Shown piece after piece: positions 35,694 to 48,419 of a DNA stretch of 64,000 bases. The DNA is from Pyrus communis (taxonomy: Eukaryota; Streptophyta; Magnoliopsida; Rosales; Rosaceae). Below the pieces are notes generated by a model. The model did not search any database, was not told the origin of the DNA, and was given only the letters and a program-made list of their open reading frames with translations. How positions within the stretch are numbered: position 1 is the stretch's first letter; the number at the start of each line of letters is the position of its first letter. A program made the position numbers and the translations under genes. The stretch covers positions 26,386,428 to 26,450,427 of the forward strand of contig NC_084803.1 in the NCBI RefSeq assembly GCF_963583255.1. The letters run 5' to 3'.

Positions 35694-36990
35694 AAATTCT
35701 ATTTATGAACCAAATTTTGAGTAGTTTTTCAAATTTTTCAAAAAATACAAGAGGGCAAAGAATTAAAAATAATAAAAAAGAAGGGAAATTTTATTTGAAC
35801 CCATGTAACTTCTTTCTACACCCAACTTACTCTCTTCACCCATATTATTTTTTATTAAAGAATTAATCTCTCTTTAAACCCAAATTTATTACCTAAACTA
35901 CCATCTCAAACCCAATTCAAAATGTTAAGTTATCTTTGCCCTCATTCTCTTTATAAAATAACATCTATAATTGAATTTTTTTTTCTTCTTCTAAAAGAGG
36001 CGTCATTGCCCCCACCCCACTCTTCCCACTAGCATTTCCATGACTACTTTTTTTCTTTCTGCTACCAAACCCAACCATTTGCCTTTTTTCTTTCCACTGA
36101 TGTGCATAAGCAACAAATCAAACAATTCATCCCCTTAAATTTATCAACAAGTAAGGAAGTTTATAATCTAAGACCATTGGTAAGAAGTTTATCCTTGAAA
36201 TTTTCCAATTACTAGGTATGGATATTTGAAAATATGGAAAACACTAAGATTTTAAAAACCAAAAAGACCCTGCAATTAAAAGAAACCAATTATCAACTTT
36301 TCCAACGATAAGCAATTAAACTTGCTTGTCTTGATTCGAGAATTACAGGAAGATTGTTATAGCTAGTTCCCTTTTTCACATTACCAATTTTTCCACCGTG
36401 AGTTCTAAACTTAAAACATGATAGAAAATAAACTTAAAAAAAAAAAAAAATTTCAACATATCTATCAAAACATAAGCTCTAAGCTTGAATTATCTAATCA
36501 CAGTGAGGATGGAATTTTCATATATTTACTCGAAAAATATAAACTTTCATCAATAGAAGTAACATGTTGAAAGTACACAAGCTCTTAACTAGAATTATTG
36601 TAAATTTTTCATTCTTTTACTAGAAGAATATAATTTGTAGTAGGGGCCTGATCTCACCACATGTTAGATTTAAATCGATTAAAAATAGGGAGTTTTAACG
36701 AAACACTCTTAGTACTGTTCACTTTTAACGAAAAACCACATTTTTACCTTTCCCTGGTACTATTCACTATACTTTTATTTGTCATTTTTCATTAAAGCTA
36801 AAGTTTTTTTTTTTTTTGGAATTTTCGTTAATTTTCCTTTAAAAATATGATGTGTTAAGGTGTTAAGGTCCTTGCAATTCTGCAAGTATGCACTAAAAGA
36901 CCTATTACTTGTAAATGAAGTGATAGGTGGCACTATAATAAATAGTTACATTGATGCCAAATGGAGTGATAGGCAATTAATAATTTAAAT
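35694..36990. other. intergenic stretch upstream of the IPMS gene
   Basis: AT-rich with poly(A)/poly(T) tracts. One MITE-like element is annotated separately at 36687-36840. No gene is recognised. Confidence 0.5.
36687..36840. mobile_element. MITE-like element (family GAGTTTTAACGAAA)
   Basis: It starts agggagttttaacgaaa and ends with the rough inverse ttttcgttaattttcct. Inner words agtactgttcac and ggtactattcact are shared with the copy at 61527-61682 in opposite orientation. Confidence 0.6.
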
Positions 36991-37050
36991 TGAAGTTTCA
37001 CACTACCTCAGCCGCCGAAAAACTGTTGTGCAGCAGCCACCAGCAGCCCA

Positions 37051-37051
37051 G

Positions 37052-37084
<33 letters not shown>

Positions 37085-37092
37085 TTCTGCAA
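37051..37092 (+). repeat. (GCGTCT)n hexanucleotide repeat in the IPMS 5' leader region
   Basis: Five copies of gcgtct followed by gcttct lie about 450 bp upstream of the start codon, in C/T-rich sequence that looks like the promoter or first 5' leader exon. Confidence 0.85.
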
Positions 37093-37534
37093 CTCCAAGA
37101 GTCAGTTTCTTGTTGCTGCAATTTTCTGTTGAATTAAATGAAATGGAGTTGAATTGAATGTTTCTCTGTTTGATGTTGGTTGATTGAGTGAAAGAGCTGT
37201 TAATAATAGATAGTTTGGTTTATAGAATTAGAGGAGGTAGAAGAAAATGGAATGGCTAGGTTTACGGATTTTTCAAATTTCCTGGAAACTCGAATCCATC
37301 TCTCGCTTTCTTTTACATATTTTTACTGAATTATGACAGGATTTTCTGTTGATTATTTCTTTAGTTGTTTTAATTTTAGATGACAGTAAGATGAATCCAT
37401 GAGGGTGGATTCAAATAAAATACTCCATTAGCTACTCGACCACAAACCCAAACCCAGCTAACAAACTTCTTTTTCTCAGGGTTGATTATCCGGTTTAGGG
37501 TTTAGGAGGCGACTGTGAAAAACCCTCTTCAACC

Positions 37535-40500
37535 ATGGCGGCTGTCAGCACAACCCCTAAAATTTTACCATCACCGGCAGCTACCATGTCCTCTGTCAAC
37601 ATCCCCAACACCTCCCAATCCCAGCTCCTCTTCCGCTCGCATTTGCACAAACCCAACATGCCAAAATTTCTAGTTTCCCGGCCCAATCTTCACAACACTT
37701 GTAATCCCCACATTCTCTGCTCTCAAACTGACAACCCCAAGCCTACTCCCCGACCTGATTACATCCCCAACCGCATCTCTGACCCCAACTATGTCCGCAT
37801 CTTCGACACCACTCTCCGCGACGGTGAGCAGTCCCCTGGTGCCTCCTTGACCGCAAAAGAAAAACTCGACATCGCCCGGAAGTTAGCAAAGCTTGGGGTT
37901 GACATAATTGAGGCTGGTTTCCCCGCCTCTTCCAAAGACGATGGCGAGGCTGTGAAGATGATTGCAAAAGAGGTTGGGAATGCAGTTGACAAGGACGGTT
38001 ATGTTCCTGTCATTTGTGGATTGTCAAGGTGCAATAGAAATGATATTCAGACGGCATGGGATGCTGTGAAGTATGCCAAAAGGCCAAGGATTCATACTTT
38101 TATTGCGACCAGTCCCATTCATTTGGAGTATAAACTGAGGAAGAGCAAGGAGCAGGTGATTGAAATTGCAAGGAACATGGTCAAGTTTGCCAGGGAGTTG
38201 GGATGCGATGACGTTGAGTTTAGCCCCGAAGATGCTGGGCGGTAAGGTTTTTGCTTTGATTCGACCATATGTATCTTTAAGCATGTGTGTGTAGTGTATT
38301 GTTGTGTAATCCATTGTTTTTATTTTTATTTTTTAATAATGCTTATGTGTTGTGACCTGCTATTTGAGCCTGATTTGCCCATTTTCTGAATCGTGAAGTT
38401 CTTTCTGTCATGCTAATTTTTATTTTTTCTGATATAATTCATTTCATTTTCTTGTGTTTCTAAGTATAATTTTCCTTTTCTTCGTTGTCCCATACCCTAC
38501 CAGATCCGAAAGGGAGTTTCTGTATCAGATTTTGGGTGAAGTTATAAAGGTTGGGGCAACAACCTTGAACATTCCTGACACTGTAGGTTATAATGTGCCA
38601 GATGAATATAGTCAGTTGATCGCTGACATAAAATCTAATACCCCTGGAATTGACAACGTTATCATTTCTACTCACTGCCAAAATGATCTTGGACTTTCTA
38701 CTGCCAACACTTTAGCGGTATGCATTTGTTTATGTTTCGGTGTTCTTATTAGGCTCCTACTTAATAACACAATTCACTCACACCTTATCTCATCCATGTT
38801 CAGGGGGCATGTGCAGGTGCTAGGCAACTGGAAGTAACAATCAATGGCATTGGTGAAAGGGCTGGGAATGCTTCATTAGAGGAGGTGAGGGTTACTTCTG
38901 CAGCAACATAAATTTGCATACTTTCAAGATTAATTTGTGTCGTTGAATTTGAAAATTTTAACATCGGTTCATATGAAGTTCTTTTTGTAAACTTGATGCC
39001 AACAGTATCCATTTTGATTTCATGTTGTTGTTTGCAACAAATAACACCTCCAAGATGTCTGGCTTAGAAATTATTGCTGAGAAGTTGGAATGTGGAATGT
39101 GCATCTTCCTGTGGTTAGTGTATGGGAAGGAAACAGTGACTGTTTGGCAAATTGGGAATATCGATGAGTAAAGCTAAATAGAATGGAGGATTTGTGGCAT
39201 AAGTAAAAGTGGATATGGGATAGTACGGATTGGTGGGAATTCTTATATAGAGACTAATGGGAGCTGGCGTAATCCTTGGGAGGAACTGAAGGATATGAAG
39301 ATTTTCCGAAATTCTGAAAGTTGGCGGTTGAGAAGTCTTGGAACTGATGTTTTCGTGATTTTGAAATTTTTTTTATGTTCAGGCCTCATTTACAAAGATT
39401 CTGATATGTATTCGAAGATATTACAGAGTTATTCATGTCCTATGCTGATACAGTTTAAATAATTCTTCTGGACAAGTTTCTGTGCTACATGTTTCTAGCA
39501 TCTTACAACATTCTCATTCATCTTGTTACCTAACAGTATTCAAGAATTCACTGATTAATTTGATGCTTTCCTATGTAAATTGGTGTCAAAACTATATGCT
39601 CTATGTTATTTGCATTCTTCGTTGGCAAGTATGACTGAACCTTAGAATATCTTTCTGAATATGGCTCCTTAATGTTTCTGGGGCAACATTGATTGTCTTC
39701 AAATGTGTTACATTGTTTTATATTGTTTGACTCAGTTCTTAAAACATTTATATGCAATACTCTTCATATGCTCTTGTTTTACTTTATATTACAATTTTAA
39801 ACGAATATATGTGCAGGTTGTCATGACCTTAAATTGTCGCGGGGAGCATGTTCTTGGGGGACTTTATACCGGAATCAATACTAAGCATATCTATGTAACA
39901 AGCAAGATGGTATCTCGTTAACTTCTTTCAGAACTTCAACCAATTACTGCTTCATTACCATAAGTCCTTTTATCAGAGTTTCATACTGAATGATTTGCTT
40001 GTTTAGGTGGAAGAGTACACTGGGTTGCATGTGCAGCCACACAAGGCTATTGTTGGAGCTAATGCTTTTGCACATGAAAGTGGTATCCATCAGGTTCTGA
40101 TAAAAAAAAAAATGTCTATTTGATTTTTGTTTTGGGGGGGGGGGGGGTATTAATCACTCATACACTGTTGTAGACTTAACAAATTTTCTATCTGATTTTC
40201 ATTACTTTTATAGACTCCATAAAAGTTGTGATAGACTTTCATAGAGTTTAATAAACTTTTACGGACATGTTTTGTACATTCATCTTTCCTATCTTCCCAA
40301 AACACATCCATGGTTCTATGGTTATCACCGTCAAAAGTCTTTAAAGTCAAAACTTCTAGTTGAATACACCTCCCGTAAATGTCTTTGCTAATTTCCATGT
40401 TTCAGGTTTTATATTGAATTTGTTAGTATGTATTTGTAAAAGGCTTCCTAATCTGTAGGATGGAATGCTTAAGCACAAAGGTACATATGAAATCATATCT

Positions 40501-43500
40501 CCTGAAGATATTGGGTATGAACGGTCCAATGAAGCTGGTATTGTTCTTGGGAAACTCAGGTATAATGTTTTCTTTTATGCTAATTCCAATTTGTAGTTTT
40601 GAATACTTTTTTGCCCTTGTGGCACCTTGTGTTGATAAAAACAACATGCAAAACTAAGTGTTCTGTCCTCCTATTGCAATGATTAATAACCATGTTACAT
40701 GCTTCTTTATGGCTGAGGTGTTAACTAAATCTTGAGAATTGTGTGTTCGATCTGTATATTTTAAGCAGTCTCTCACTGCATTAAAGCTTCCTCTCTTCTG
40801 GTTTGTAAGTTGACAAATTGTTTATTTTCAAGTTTCAAGTTAAATTTCAACACGTAATGGCTTGTTTGATAATATTTTCTTTTTTTGGTTCAGGTTTTCT
40901 AATTGAAATTTTATAACAGCGGAAGAAGATTTTAATTTTATTATGATTATTTTGTTTTGCAAGGGGGAGATGGGAGGTGCATATGCATGATTCTATATAC
41001 TTTTCCTGATATCTCCTGTACATCTGTCATCTCTTTTCGCATCTCTGTTTATAATTAAAACAGATATCCAAAAACCAAAATTGTTACCAAACAAGCCTTG
41101 AGTTTTTTCTATTTTAGTTTTGAGAGACTTCGAACCTTCATCTTCCAACTAATTTCATATTTTTTTTTTATTACACTTTCACTTCGGTGTTGACCTAGAC
41201 TCAGATCAATACAAGGGTTTCAGATTAAAAACCCGAGGTTGGGAGGAAGGACCTGGATAGTTGCGTTTTGGTATATTGTTACATCACCTTGTGATCCTTA
41301 TATACAAGTTTGTGAAATAGACTACATTTTCTTGTTAATATGAGTTCTTATTGTATAATAATCAACCATGCGTGTCTGCAACCAGGGATGTGCTAGCATG
41401 CCTTTTGTTCTCTCAACGTACTGTTCTTTTTTTCACTTAAACATGGATTACAATTGCTGTATTTTACTGGAATTTACTTATTTTATGTGTGCACTACTCA
41501 TTTAATCCCTCAAAATGTAACTTTTTCTTTCCTTTTTGTTTTGGGTGTAATTTTCTTCTGTAGTGGGCGTCATGCTTTGAGAAATCGACTTGCGGAGGTA
41601 TGCAATGACTCTTATTCTATGCAAATTATATCCATTAAATTTATTAGTTGCTTTCGCTCACCTCCTTTCTGCTCTTCTTTACTCTTGTTAGCTTGGCTAT
41701 GAGCTTGAGGATGATCAACTTGCTACTGTGTTTGAGCATTTCAAAGCTGTAGCCGAACAGAAAAAGGTAAATTCAAAGGTGTAGCAGTATCCCCACGTTT
41801 ACTTCATAAGTATGGTTCTCTATTTGTTAACTTGTAAACTGCAAGGATGAAAATGTTGATTTTGTACAAATATTGGTAGTTGGGGTTTACTAAAATAGCT
41901 GGGAAATTTATTGGTAAAATGACAAACAACAGAAATTTGCTTTAAAATATGAAATTGTGAGTGAAGTCTTAGGAAATGTCAAATCAATAAATAATGTATT
42001 GATCAAACGTGTAAACTTTTTAAACAGTCCATCCATGATAAATGCATGACATCCACAGGTGAAAATTGTTAAGATGACCATTATATGGAAAATGGTTGGG
42101 TTGATTGCTATTGAGGAATTATAAATTCATGTTATTATTGTAAAATTAAGGATATCTGCTATATCATCTAATAAGCCAGTAGATAAGCCTAATCTTAGAT
42201 TCAAAGTAACAAGAGTTGGACATGATTAGAGCAACTCATTTTCTTCATAAATTTTGGTACTCTAGCTTGGAGTTGGACATTATTTGTTAGCTGTGCAGTC
42301 TCTCAACTTAAATCAGACAAGAATGACGGGAATGTAATAAAGGACACCATCCAATATCTTCAAACCTTCACTATTTATACCAAAAAATTCACCTTCACCA
42401 TCTGCTTGCCTTAACAAATAGCTTACATAAATGTGAATAATCATGAAATATGTTAATATTTGGAAACAGCACATGGCACCAAATTTACATAAGAGGGAAA
42501 AAAAACTTATGCAATCTGTAATGCATGTTTGCTTTGCTGCTACCAATGCGTTTCCAGCCACTGGAGGTTTGTGGTGATGTTGGGAAAACAAGGCTTATCT
42601 TTGTTTCAACTGTTACAATAGTAGACCGAAATGTTGATGTATGGATCGACATTGTATACATTGGTCAAAATTATATCGTGCTAGCAGCTTTTGACGACAT
42701 GGACAAGAGATTAGATACCAAAAGAGAGTTGGATATCTATAAACTGGTTAGAGCACAGGAATGGAAGACAAAAGACTTGAACCAAGTAAGGTGCATCAAG
42801 GATGAGAATGGAAATGTTCTAGCTATGGAGAATGCGGTTAAAGACAAATGGAGAGCTTATTTTCATAATCTTTTCAATAAAGGACACGACATGAGTACTT
42901 CTTTGGGTGAGTTGAGTAACTCGGAAGAGTGTAGAAATTACTCCTTAGAGGAAGTGGTTGTAGCTCTGAAAAAGATGAAGCATAGAAAAGCAGTGGTTCT
43001 TAACGATATACCGATTGAAGTATAGGAGGTCTTTGGGAGACAGGTATAGCATGTCTCACAAACTTTTTCAATAAGAAAACGATGAAGATGCCAAATGAGT
43101 GGAGATAAGCACCTTGGTGCCCATCTATAAGAATAAGAGCAACATACAAAATTGCATGAACTACAAGGGTATGAAGTTAATGAGTCATACAATGAAGCTT
43201 TGGGAGAGAGTAATAAAGCATAGATAGGGGTCTTAGAGAATCAATTCTGGTTCATGCCAAGGCACTTGACTATGATGGCAATCTATCTCTTACGAAGATT
43301 GATGGAACATTATAGAGATATGCAAAAGGATTTGCACATGGTCTTTATAGATTTGAAAAAGGCGTATGATAAGGTCTTTAGAGAAATTCTTTGGAGGATT
43401 CTAGAGAAGAAATGAGGATGAGGAGCATATATCCAAGTAATAAAGGATATGTATAATGGAGCAAGCACTCCAGTAAGAGCTCACGAAGGACACACTGAAA

Positions 43501-46500
43501 GCTTTTCCATAACCATAAGATTACACCAAGGCTCAGCTTTAAGCCCTTACCTTCTTGAATTGGTAATGGACGAGTTAACGGGACATATTGAAGATGATAT
43601 CCCTTTGTGTATGCTTTTGCAGATGATATCGTGCTAATCAATGTATTAAAAGGCGGAGGCATAGTCAAGACGTCCCATGGATAGCCCCGCCTAGGCGTGA
43701 GGCGAAGCCTCTTAGGACCCAAATAACTTAATATATATTGCATATATAATTACATATATAGCATAAAACTTTGTAAAACCAATATAATTATAACTAAGCC
43801 AAAGCTAATATCTTCTTCTTCATTACTAAGTGTAGTTGTACTTGAAATTATGTCGTATAGTCTTAAAATGTTGTAATTATATATTTTATTGTAAGCAATT
43901 ATAGTGAACTTCAAGAGAAATAAAGCTGAGTGGCCACAATTATAGGGAGTTTGAAGGGAATTAAAGACAGAATGTCGCAATTATAGGCAGTTCAAAAGGA
44001 AATAAAGGAGGAAATAAAGGCTAAGTGGAGCTATTATAGGGAATTTAAAATGAAATAAAGATTGAGTGGAGCAATAGAGAATTTAAAGAAAATAATGGCT
44101 GAGTGGAGTAGTTATAGGAAATTTGAAGAGAAATAAATCTTGGCTAATCAAAATGCTAGGTGGCAGAATCTGAATGGGCAATAATTAATAAAAAAACAAA
44201 AAAAATAAAAAAGAGTGAGAGTTAGACTTTGTCACTAGGATTTGGAGAGAGAAACTCTCTTTCTTCTCTTGAAACTAGAGCGGCACACAGAGGAATGGTA
44301 GAAACAGAGGAACGGCAGAAATAGACCTGGAATTAGAAGGAAAAAAAGGCTCAACTAAAAGTTTGGAGGCATGCCCCGACACCGCCTTATGCCTACCCTC
44401 ACAAAACAAAGCCGAAAACCCAGCAACCCCGCCTCCAAAAGCGCCTGGGCGCGCCTTGAGGCTAGTTTTTTAAAACACTGGTGCTAATAGATGAAGTGCA
44501 AGGAGTAAATGCGAAGCTTAACCTTTGACGGAAAGTGTTGGAATCTATAAGTTTTTGCCTAAGTAGGTCAAAGATAGTACATGGAGTGCAAGTTCAGTGG
44601 GAATAGGGCTGCAAATGAGATAGGGGTGAGGATTGGAGCTCAGAAAGTACCAAAGAGTGAATGCTTTTGTTATCTTGGATCTATTTGCAAAAGAACAGAG
44701 AATTAGATGGAGATCTCAATCATAGAATACAAGCTGGATGGATGAAGTGGAAGAGTGTATCGGTTGTGTTGTGCGATCGTCATATACCACTAAAGCTTAA
44801 GGGAAAATTTTATAGGACGACAATAAGACCAACAATGCTTTATGACACAGAAAGTTGGGCGGTTAAAAACCAACACATACAAAAATGAGCGTAGAGGAGA
44901 TGAGAATGCTTTGTTGGATATGTGGATGCACGAGAAATGATAAGATTAAGAATGAGGATATTGGAAGTAAAGTAGGAGTGGCCACAATTGAAGATAAGAT
45001 GAGAGAAATCAGTTAAGGTGGTTTGGACACATGAACCAAAGACCTATAGATGCTCCGGTTAGAAGATACGACTATGCGACAGAGGCTCAAGGCAAAAGGG
45101 GTAGAGGAAGACTTGGAAAAAGACTTTCAGAAAAGATATGAAGTACTTGGAGCTTGGAGCTAACAGAAGACTTTGGCGCATAACTATGAAGCATGGATAC
45201 GTCATTCTGGTCGTATATCCCGTATCAGGTATTTGGTTGATACAATACGCACCAGATACGTACAGATACAGGTTGGATACGTATCTGGATCAACAGATAT
45301 GGTTTTGATCCAATGAATTCGTGTATCTTACTACAGGATACAGGTGTCCTACATTCGGGATACAACTGTCCTACATATGGGATATGGGTGTCCAAGTTTT
45401 GAGGATGAAATGAATGACAAAAACCAAGAATAGCAGCCCATCTGAACAAGGCAAGAGAGGGAGAGAGAGCGGCGTATCTACCATTGGAAGCAAAAGGAGC
45501 TGACTGCAGCAGACCTGTAATGGTGCGGTTGTTAGGGTTTTTGTTTAATGTTAGGTGGTCTTTTCTTTTAAACCAGGCCTAATTTTTCTTATGGTGAGAA
45601 AACGAAGGCCCAACAAAAATAAGCTTCAAAATACTATATTATAATTTATATCTATAAGTGTACCTCATAGATCATCCTTGTAAAATATTAGCCAAATCGG
45701 AAATATTCGAGATATCTAATTGAGTTCAAAGAAATTGACGAACACTTTGCTCTCTAAGAAACATTGAAATTTTATTGTAGTAATTATATAGGTAAATGGT
45801 TTCGGATTGAATTGAATTTTTGTATGGATGATCTATGAATCGAATCGAGACTTACAAAATTGACAGTATAGATCATTGAAGTTTGACATAGAGTGGGTCC
45901 CACAACTAATCCCCTTTTTTTTCAAAAAATGGGGATTCCTTCCCTTAAGAGGCCCCTATATATATATATATATATATAAAATTGTTGCTGCATTGTATCC
46001 TCATTTTTTAAATTTTGCCGTATTGCCGTGTCATATCGTATCACCGTATCCATTTTCGTGCTTCGTAGCTGAGTGCAATGGCGTTCTAGAACTCATACAA
46101 CTGTCCCGACTTAGTGGGATAAGATTTGGTTGTGGTTGTTTTGTATTGCTTCTTATTTTAAGTTTTCTAAAAATCCGATGCAAGCACCATTAAGACAGTA
46201 AACTTGTTGGATAGGCATATGGATATCATCGCAGAATAGAAAATTAAGCGATTATGGTAAATTTTTTCTTGAAAGACGAGAGTCTGAAACATTGGAATCT
46301 GCATAGGAACCGTCCAATTGATTAAGATGCTCAGTGAAGATGGATTTTGGACCGAATAAACTCTGAAACATATGAATCTTTAACATATTTAAATCCTCGT
46401 TTTGGTGCTTGAAGATATTCTTGTTTTAACTCTTTTTCCACTGTTGGTATCCCAGATTATAACTGATGCAGATCTCGGAGCACTGGTGCGAGATGAAGTT

Positions 46501-47378
46501 TTTCAGCCAGAAGTTGTCTGGAAGCTTCATGATTTACAGGTTTTTCGAGATAGTGTTCTACCATGTTCATTATCTGCCCAATGAGTTTTAAGAGTTGATC
46601 ATCTCTAATTTATTGGACTGGATGCTCAGGTTACCTGTGGAACTCTTGGTCTTTCTACAGCAACTGTTAAACTAATTGATGCTGATGGGAGAGAGCATGT
46701 GGCATGTTCAGTTGGAACGGGTCCAGTAGATTCGGCTTACAAGGCTGTTGATCTCATCGTGAAGGTTTGATAAGAACATTAGTTTTCACTATTGCAAGTT
46801 GACATGTCTGCTTCGATGAGTTTATGACTCGATAAAATTTGTCACCGAAGATGAAAGATGGACGATGATTAGAACTTTCGTTGGAAGTACTTTCAATGTT
46901 GGACATTCTTTATATTATGAACTTTATTTTCCCAGAAGCTGTACATGTGCTACCACACCATTATATACCTGTGTGTTGTAAAGCAGTTTGTTTACCTTTT
47001 GCATAGCAGGAACCTGTAACGCTTGTTGAGTACTCTATGAATGCGGTCACAGAAGGAAATGATGCAATAGCAACTACTCGTGTTGTAATCCGACCAGAAA
47101 ACAAACGTATGATTACTCATGCTCACACTGGAGAATCAGTTCAACGGACATTCAGGTTTGGTGTCTATATGTTGGCTTATTTTCAAATACTTTCCTCTAT
47201 TCGCGTATTAACAGAATGAAATTCCCTATTGTCCTCTGGTGGCAGTGGAGTTGCAGCAGGAATGGATATTGTTGTCTCTAGTGTCAAGGCATACATCGGC
47301 GCATTGAATAAGATGATAGGTTTCAATGAAAGGTCGCCAACAAAGATTCCAGCGGAACAAACGCCAGTGTCTGCATGA
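37535..47378 (+). CDS. IPMS: 2-isopropylmalate synthase, plastid form
   Basis: It condenses acetyl-CoA with 2-oxoisovalerate to 2-isopropylmalate, the first committed step of leucine synthesis, in plastids. Exons: 37535-38241, 38504-38717, 38804-38884, 39817-39909, 40007-40093, 40459-40559, 41564-41597, 41692-41766, 46456-46539, 46630-46764, 47010-47155, 47246-47378. All introns are GT-AG and the sum is 1890 bp, or 629 residues. The first about 80 residues are Ser/Pro/Asn-rich, like a transit peptide. Catalytic motifs are [14 protein letters not shown] (90-103) and STHCQNDLG (291-299), with [14 protein letters not shown] after it. GRHALRNRL and the LeuA dimer/regulatory domain (from about residue 490, [20 protein letters not shown] to [20 protein letters not shown]) are intact. 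Intron 8 is 4.7 kb and full of transposons, but the splice sites are normal. A citramalate synthase derived from IPMS is known in apple; it lacks the regulatory domain, which is present here. Confidence 0.96.
40132..40147. repeat. G14-15 homopolymer in IPMS intron 5
   Basis: An uninterrupted run of about 15 G bases after tttt. Runs of this length are error-prone in sequencing and slippage-prone in vivo. Confidence 0.85.
42690..43638 (+). mobile_element. RTE-type LINE copy 2, segment 1
   Basis: From tttgacgacatggacaagag onward it matches LINE copy 1 from about 27675. It includes RT blocks [20 protein letters not shown] and the catalytic FADD (about 43614-43625). Stops and frameshifts are present. 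The 5' end is truncated. Confidence 0.85.
43639..44480. mobile_element. 842-bp non-autonomous hAT element inside the LINE
   Basis: It starts CAATGTATTAAAA and ends with the inverse of CAGTGTTTTAAAA, and is flanked by the perfect 8-bp duplication gtgctaat (43631-43638 and 44481-44488). Both ends are rich in ggcggag/cgcctgggcg words. The LINE reading resumes exactly after the duplication. No coding sequence. Confidence 0.94.
44489..45183 (+). mobile_element. RTE-type LINE copy 2, segment 2
   Basis: It continues the LINE after the hAT insertion: frames such as 44661-44888 match the C-terminal part of copy 1 ([33 protein letters not shown]). Many frame breaks. Confidence 0.85.
45184..46068. mobile_element. 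inverted-repeat element, about 885 bp, second insertion in the LINE
   Basis: It starts ctatgaagcatggatacg and ends with the inverse of ctacgaagcacgaaaatggatacg; many ggatac/gtatcc words lie near both ends. It separates segment 2 of the LINE from the last 75 bp. I could not confirm a target duplication. It contains an (AT)n run at 45958-45978. The superfamily is not certain. Confidence 0.7.
46069..46143 (+). mobile_element. RTE-type LINE copy 2, segment 3 (3' end)
   Basis: gagtgcaatggcgttctag matches the end of LINE copy 1 (gagcgcaatggcgttctag at 29457), followed by a degraded TTG-rich tail (ttggttgtggttg). Confidence 0.8.
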
Positions 47379-48145
47379 AGAGTGGTCCGTGCAATTTACA
47401 TGTGATTTGTAAGCTCGCAAATCATGGTTCCAGTTGGTATCTTGTACAAAGATGTCTAGAAATTCACTTCAGGGACGACCTACATTGGCTCAATTGTGTA
47501 TGCAATGTTTTGGAAGAGGAATTATTCGGAGATTTTGTATCATTGAAACTGTTTTTTGTTATGAATTTTATAGTTTCGATTGCGAAAATAAAAATCTGGC
47601 CTTGTATCATTGTAGTTCTCTGACGTGTATTCCAGTTCAAGATTTCTCCAGCTCGGGGCCGTAAGTATTTCAGGATTTGGTTTTGAGACCCCAAATGTCA
47701 CCGTTGCACTACAACAGTGACCTTCATGTGACATCCTGTGTCAATGAGATGAAATAAGAACATGTGAACAAAAATTATAGATGCTTCTAATTCATAGGTA
47801 AGAGGCACCAAGTACCTGTACCATATATGTTATTCTCTAAAAGTACAGTCGCTGGATTTGAATTTTGAGCAGTTGGGATTGAATTTTCCGTTGAGAATTC
47901 AAGTGGGGGAAGAAAGTAGGAAGGCCCAGAACGCCAATTCTGATTACTTGAAATATCTAGGCAGAGCTTTCAGTTTCGACAGCCAGAATTGTCAACCAGA
48001 TGTTATAAAAAGCAATATTTAGCATAATTATAAGTGCTTGAAAATCCTATATTGACTGAAAAATTGCTCGAAAATATAATGTTTACCGCTCACACTACGG
48101 CCAGTTAAGAAACTTTAGAATAGTACAGTAGCACTCAAACATTAA
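47379..48145. other. IPMS 3' UTR and downstream spacer
   Basis: The first 200-400 bp after the stop should be 3' UTR; aataaaaatc at about 47586 is a possible polyadenylation signal. No other gene is recognised. Confidence 0.5.
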
Positions 48146-48322
48146 GGGCTTGTTTGAAGTGCTTTTAAAATGATTAAAAGTGTTTTTGGTGAAAATGTTT
48201 GTGTAACTAGTTCTTAATGAATATGCAAGTGAATCTTGAAAAAACACTTCAAGTGCTTTTGGAATAGAAAAACATTTTCTCTAAAAGTGCTTTCAGACAT
48301 TTTAAAAGCACTTCTAACGTTT
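48146..48322. mobile_element. MITE-like inverted repeat
   Basis: gggcttgtttgaagtgctttt at the left is mirrored by attttaaaagcacttctaacg at the right, with inner aagtgcttttgg/aaaagtgcttt words. The TGTTTG start is common in plant hAT-type MITEs. No duplication confirmed. Confidence 0.55.
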
Positions 48323-48419
48323 ACCGCTCTCATTTTGGCTTCTTGAACCGAAATATTTAATTTTTAAATATTCATTCGAGGATTATTCCTAGTAAGCTTA
48401 GTCGGAAAGCGTAAACCTC

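Larger units (their letters stand above)
41767..46455 (+). other. IPMS intron 8 enlarged by nested transposons
   Basis: The 4689-bp intron contains an RTE LINE (42690-46143) that is itself interrupted by a hAT element (43639-44480) and an inverted-repeat element (45184-46068). The first 900 bp (41767-42690) show no recognisable element. Confidence 0.85.

Noticed and set aside
37535..47378. Citramalate synthase or methylthioalkylmalate synthase instead of IPMS
   Set aside because: The intact C-terminal regulatory domain argues against both as I know them. The possibility is kept as a test in the findings.
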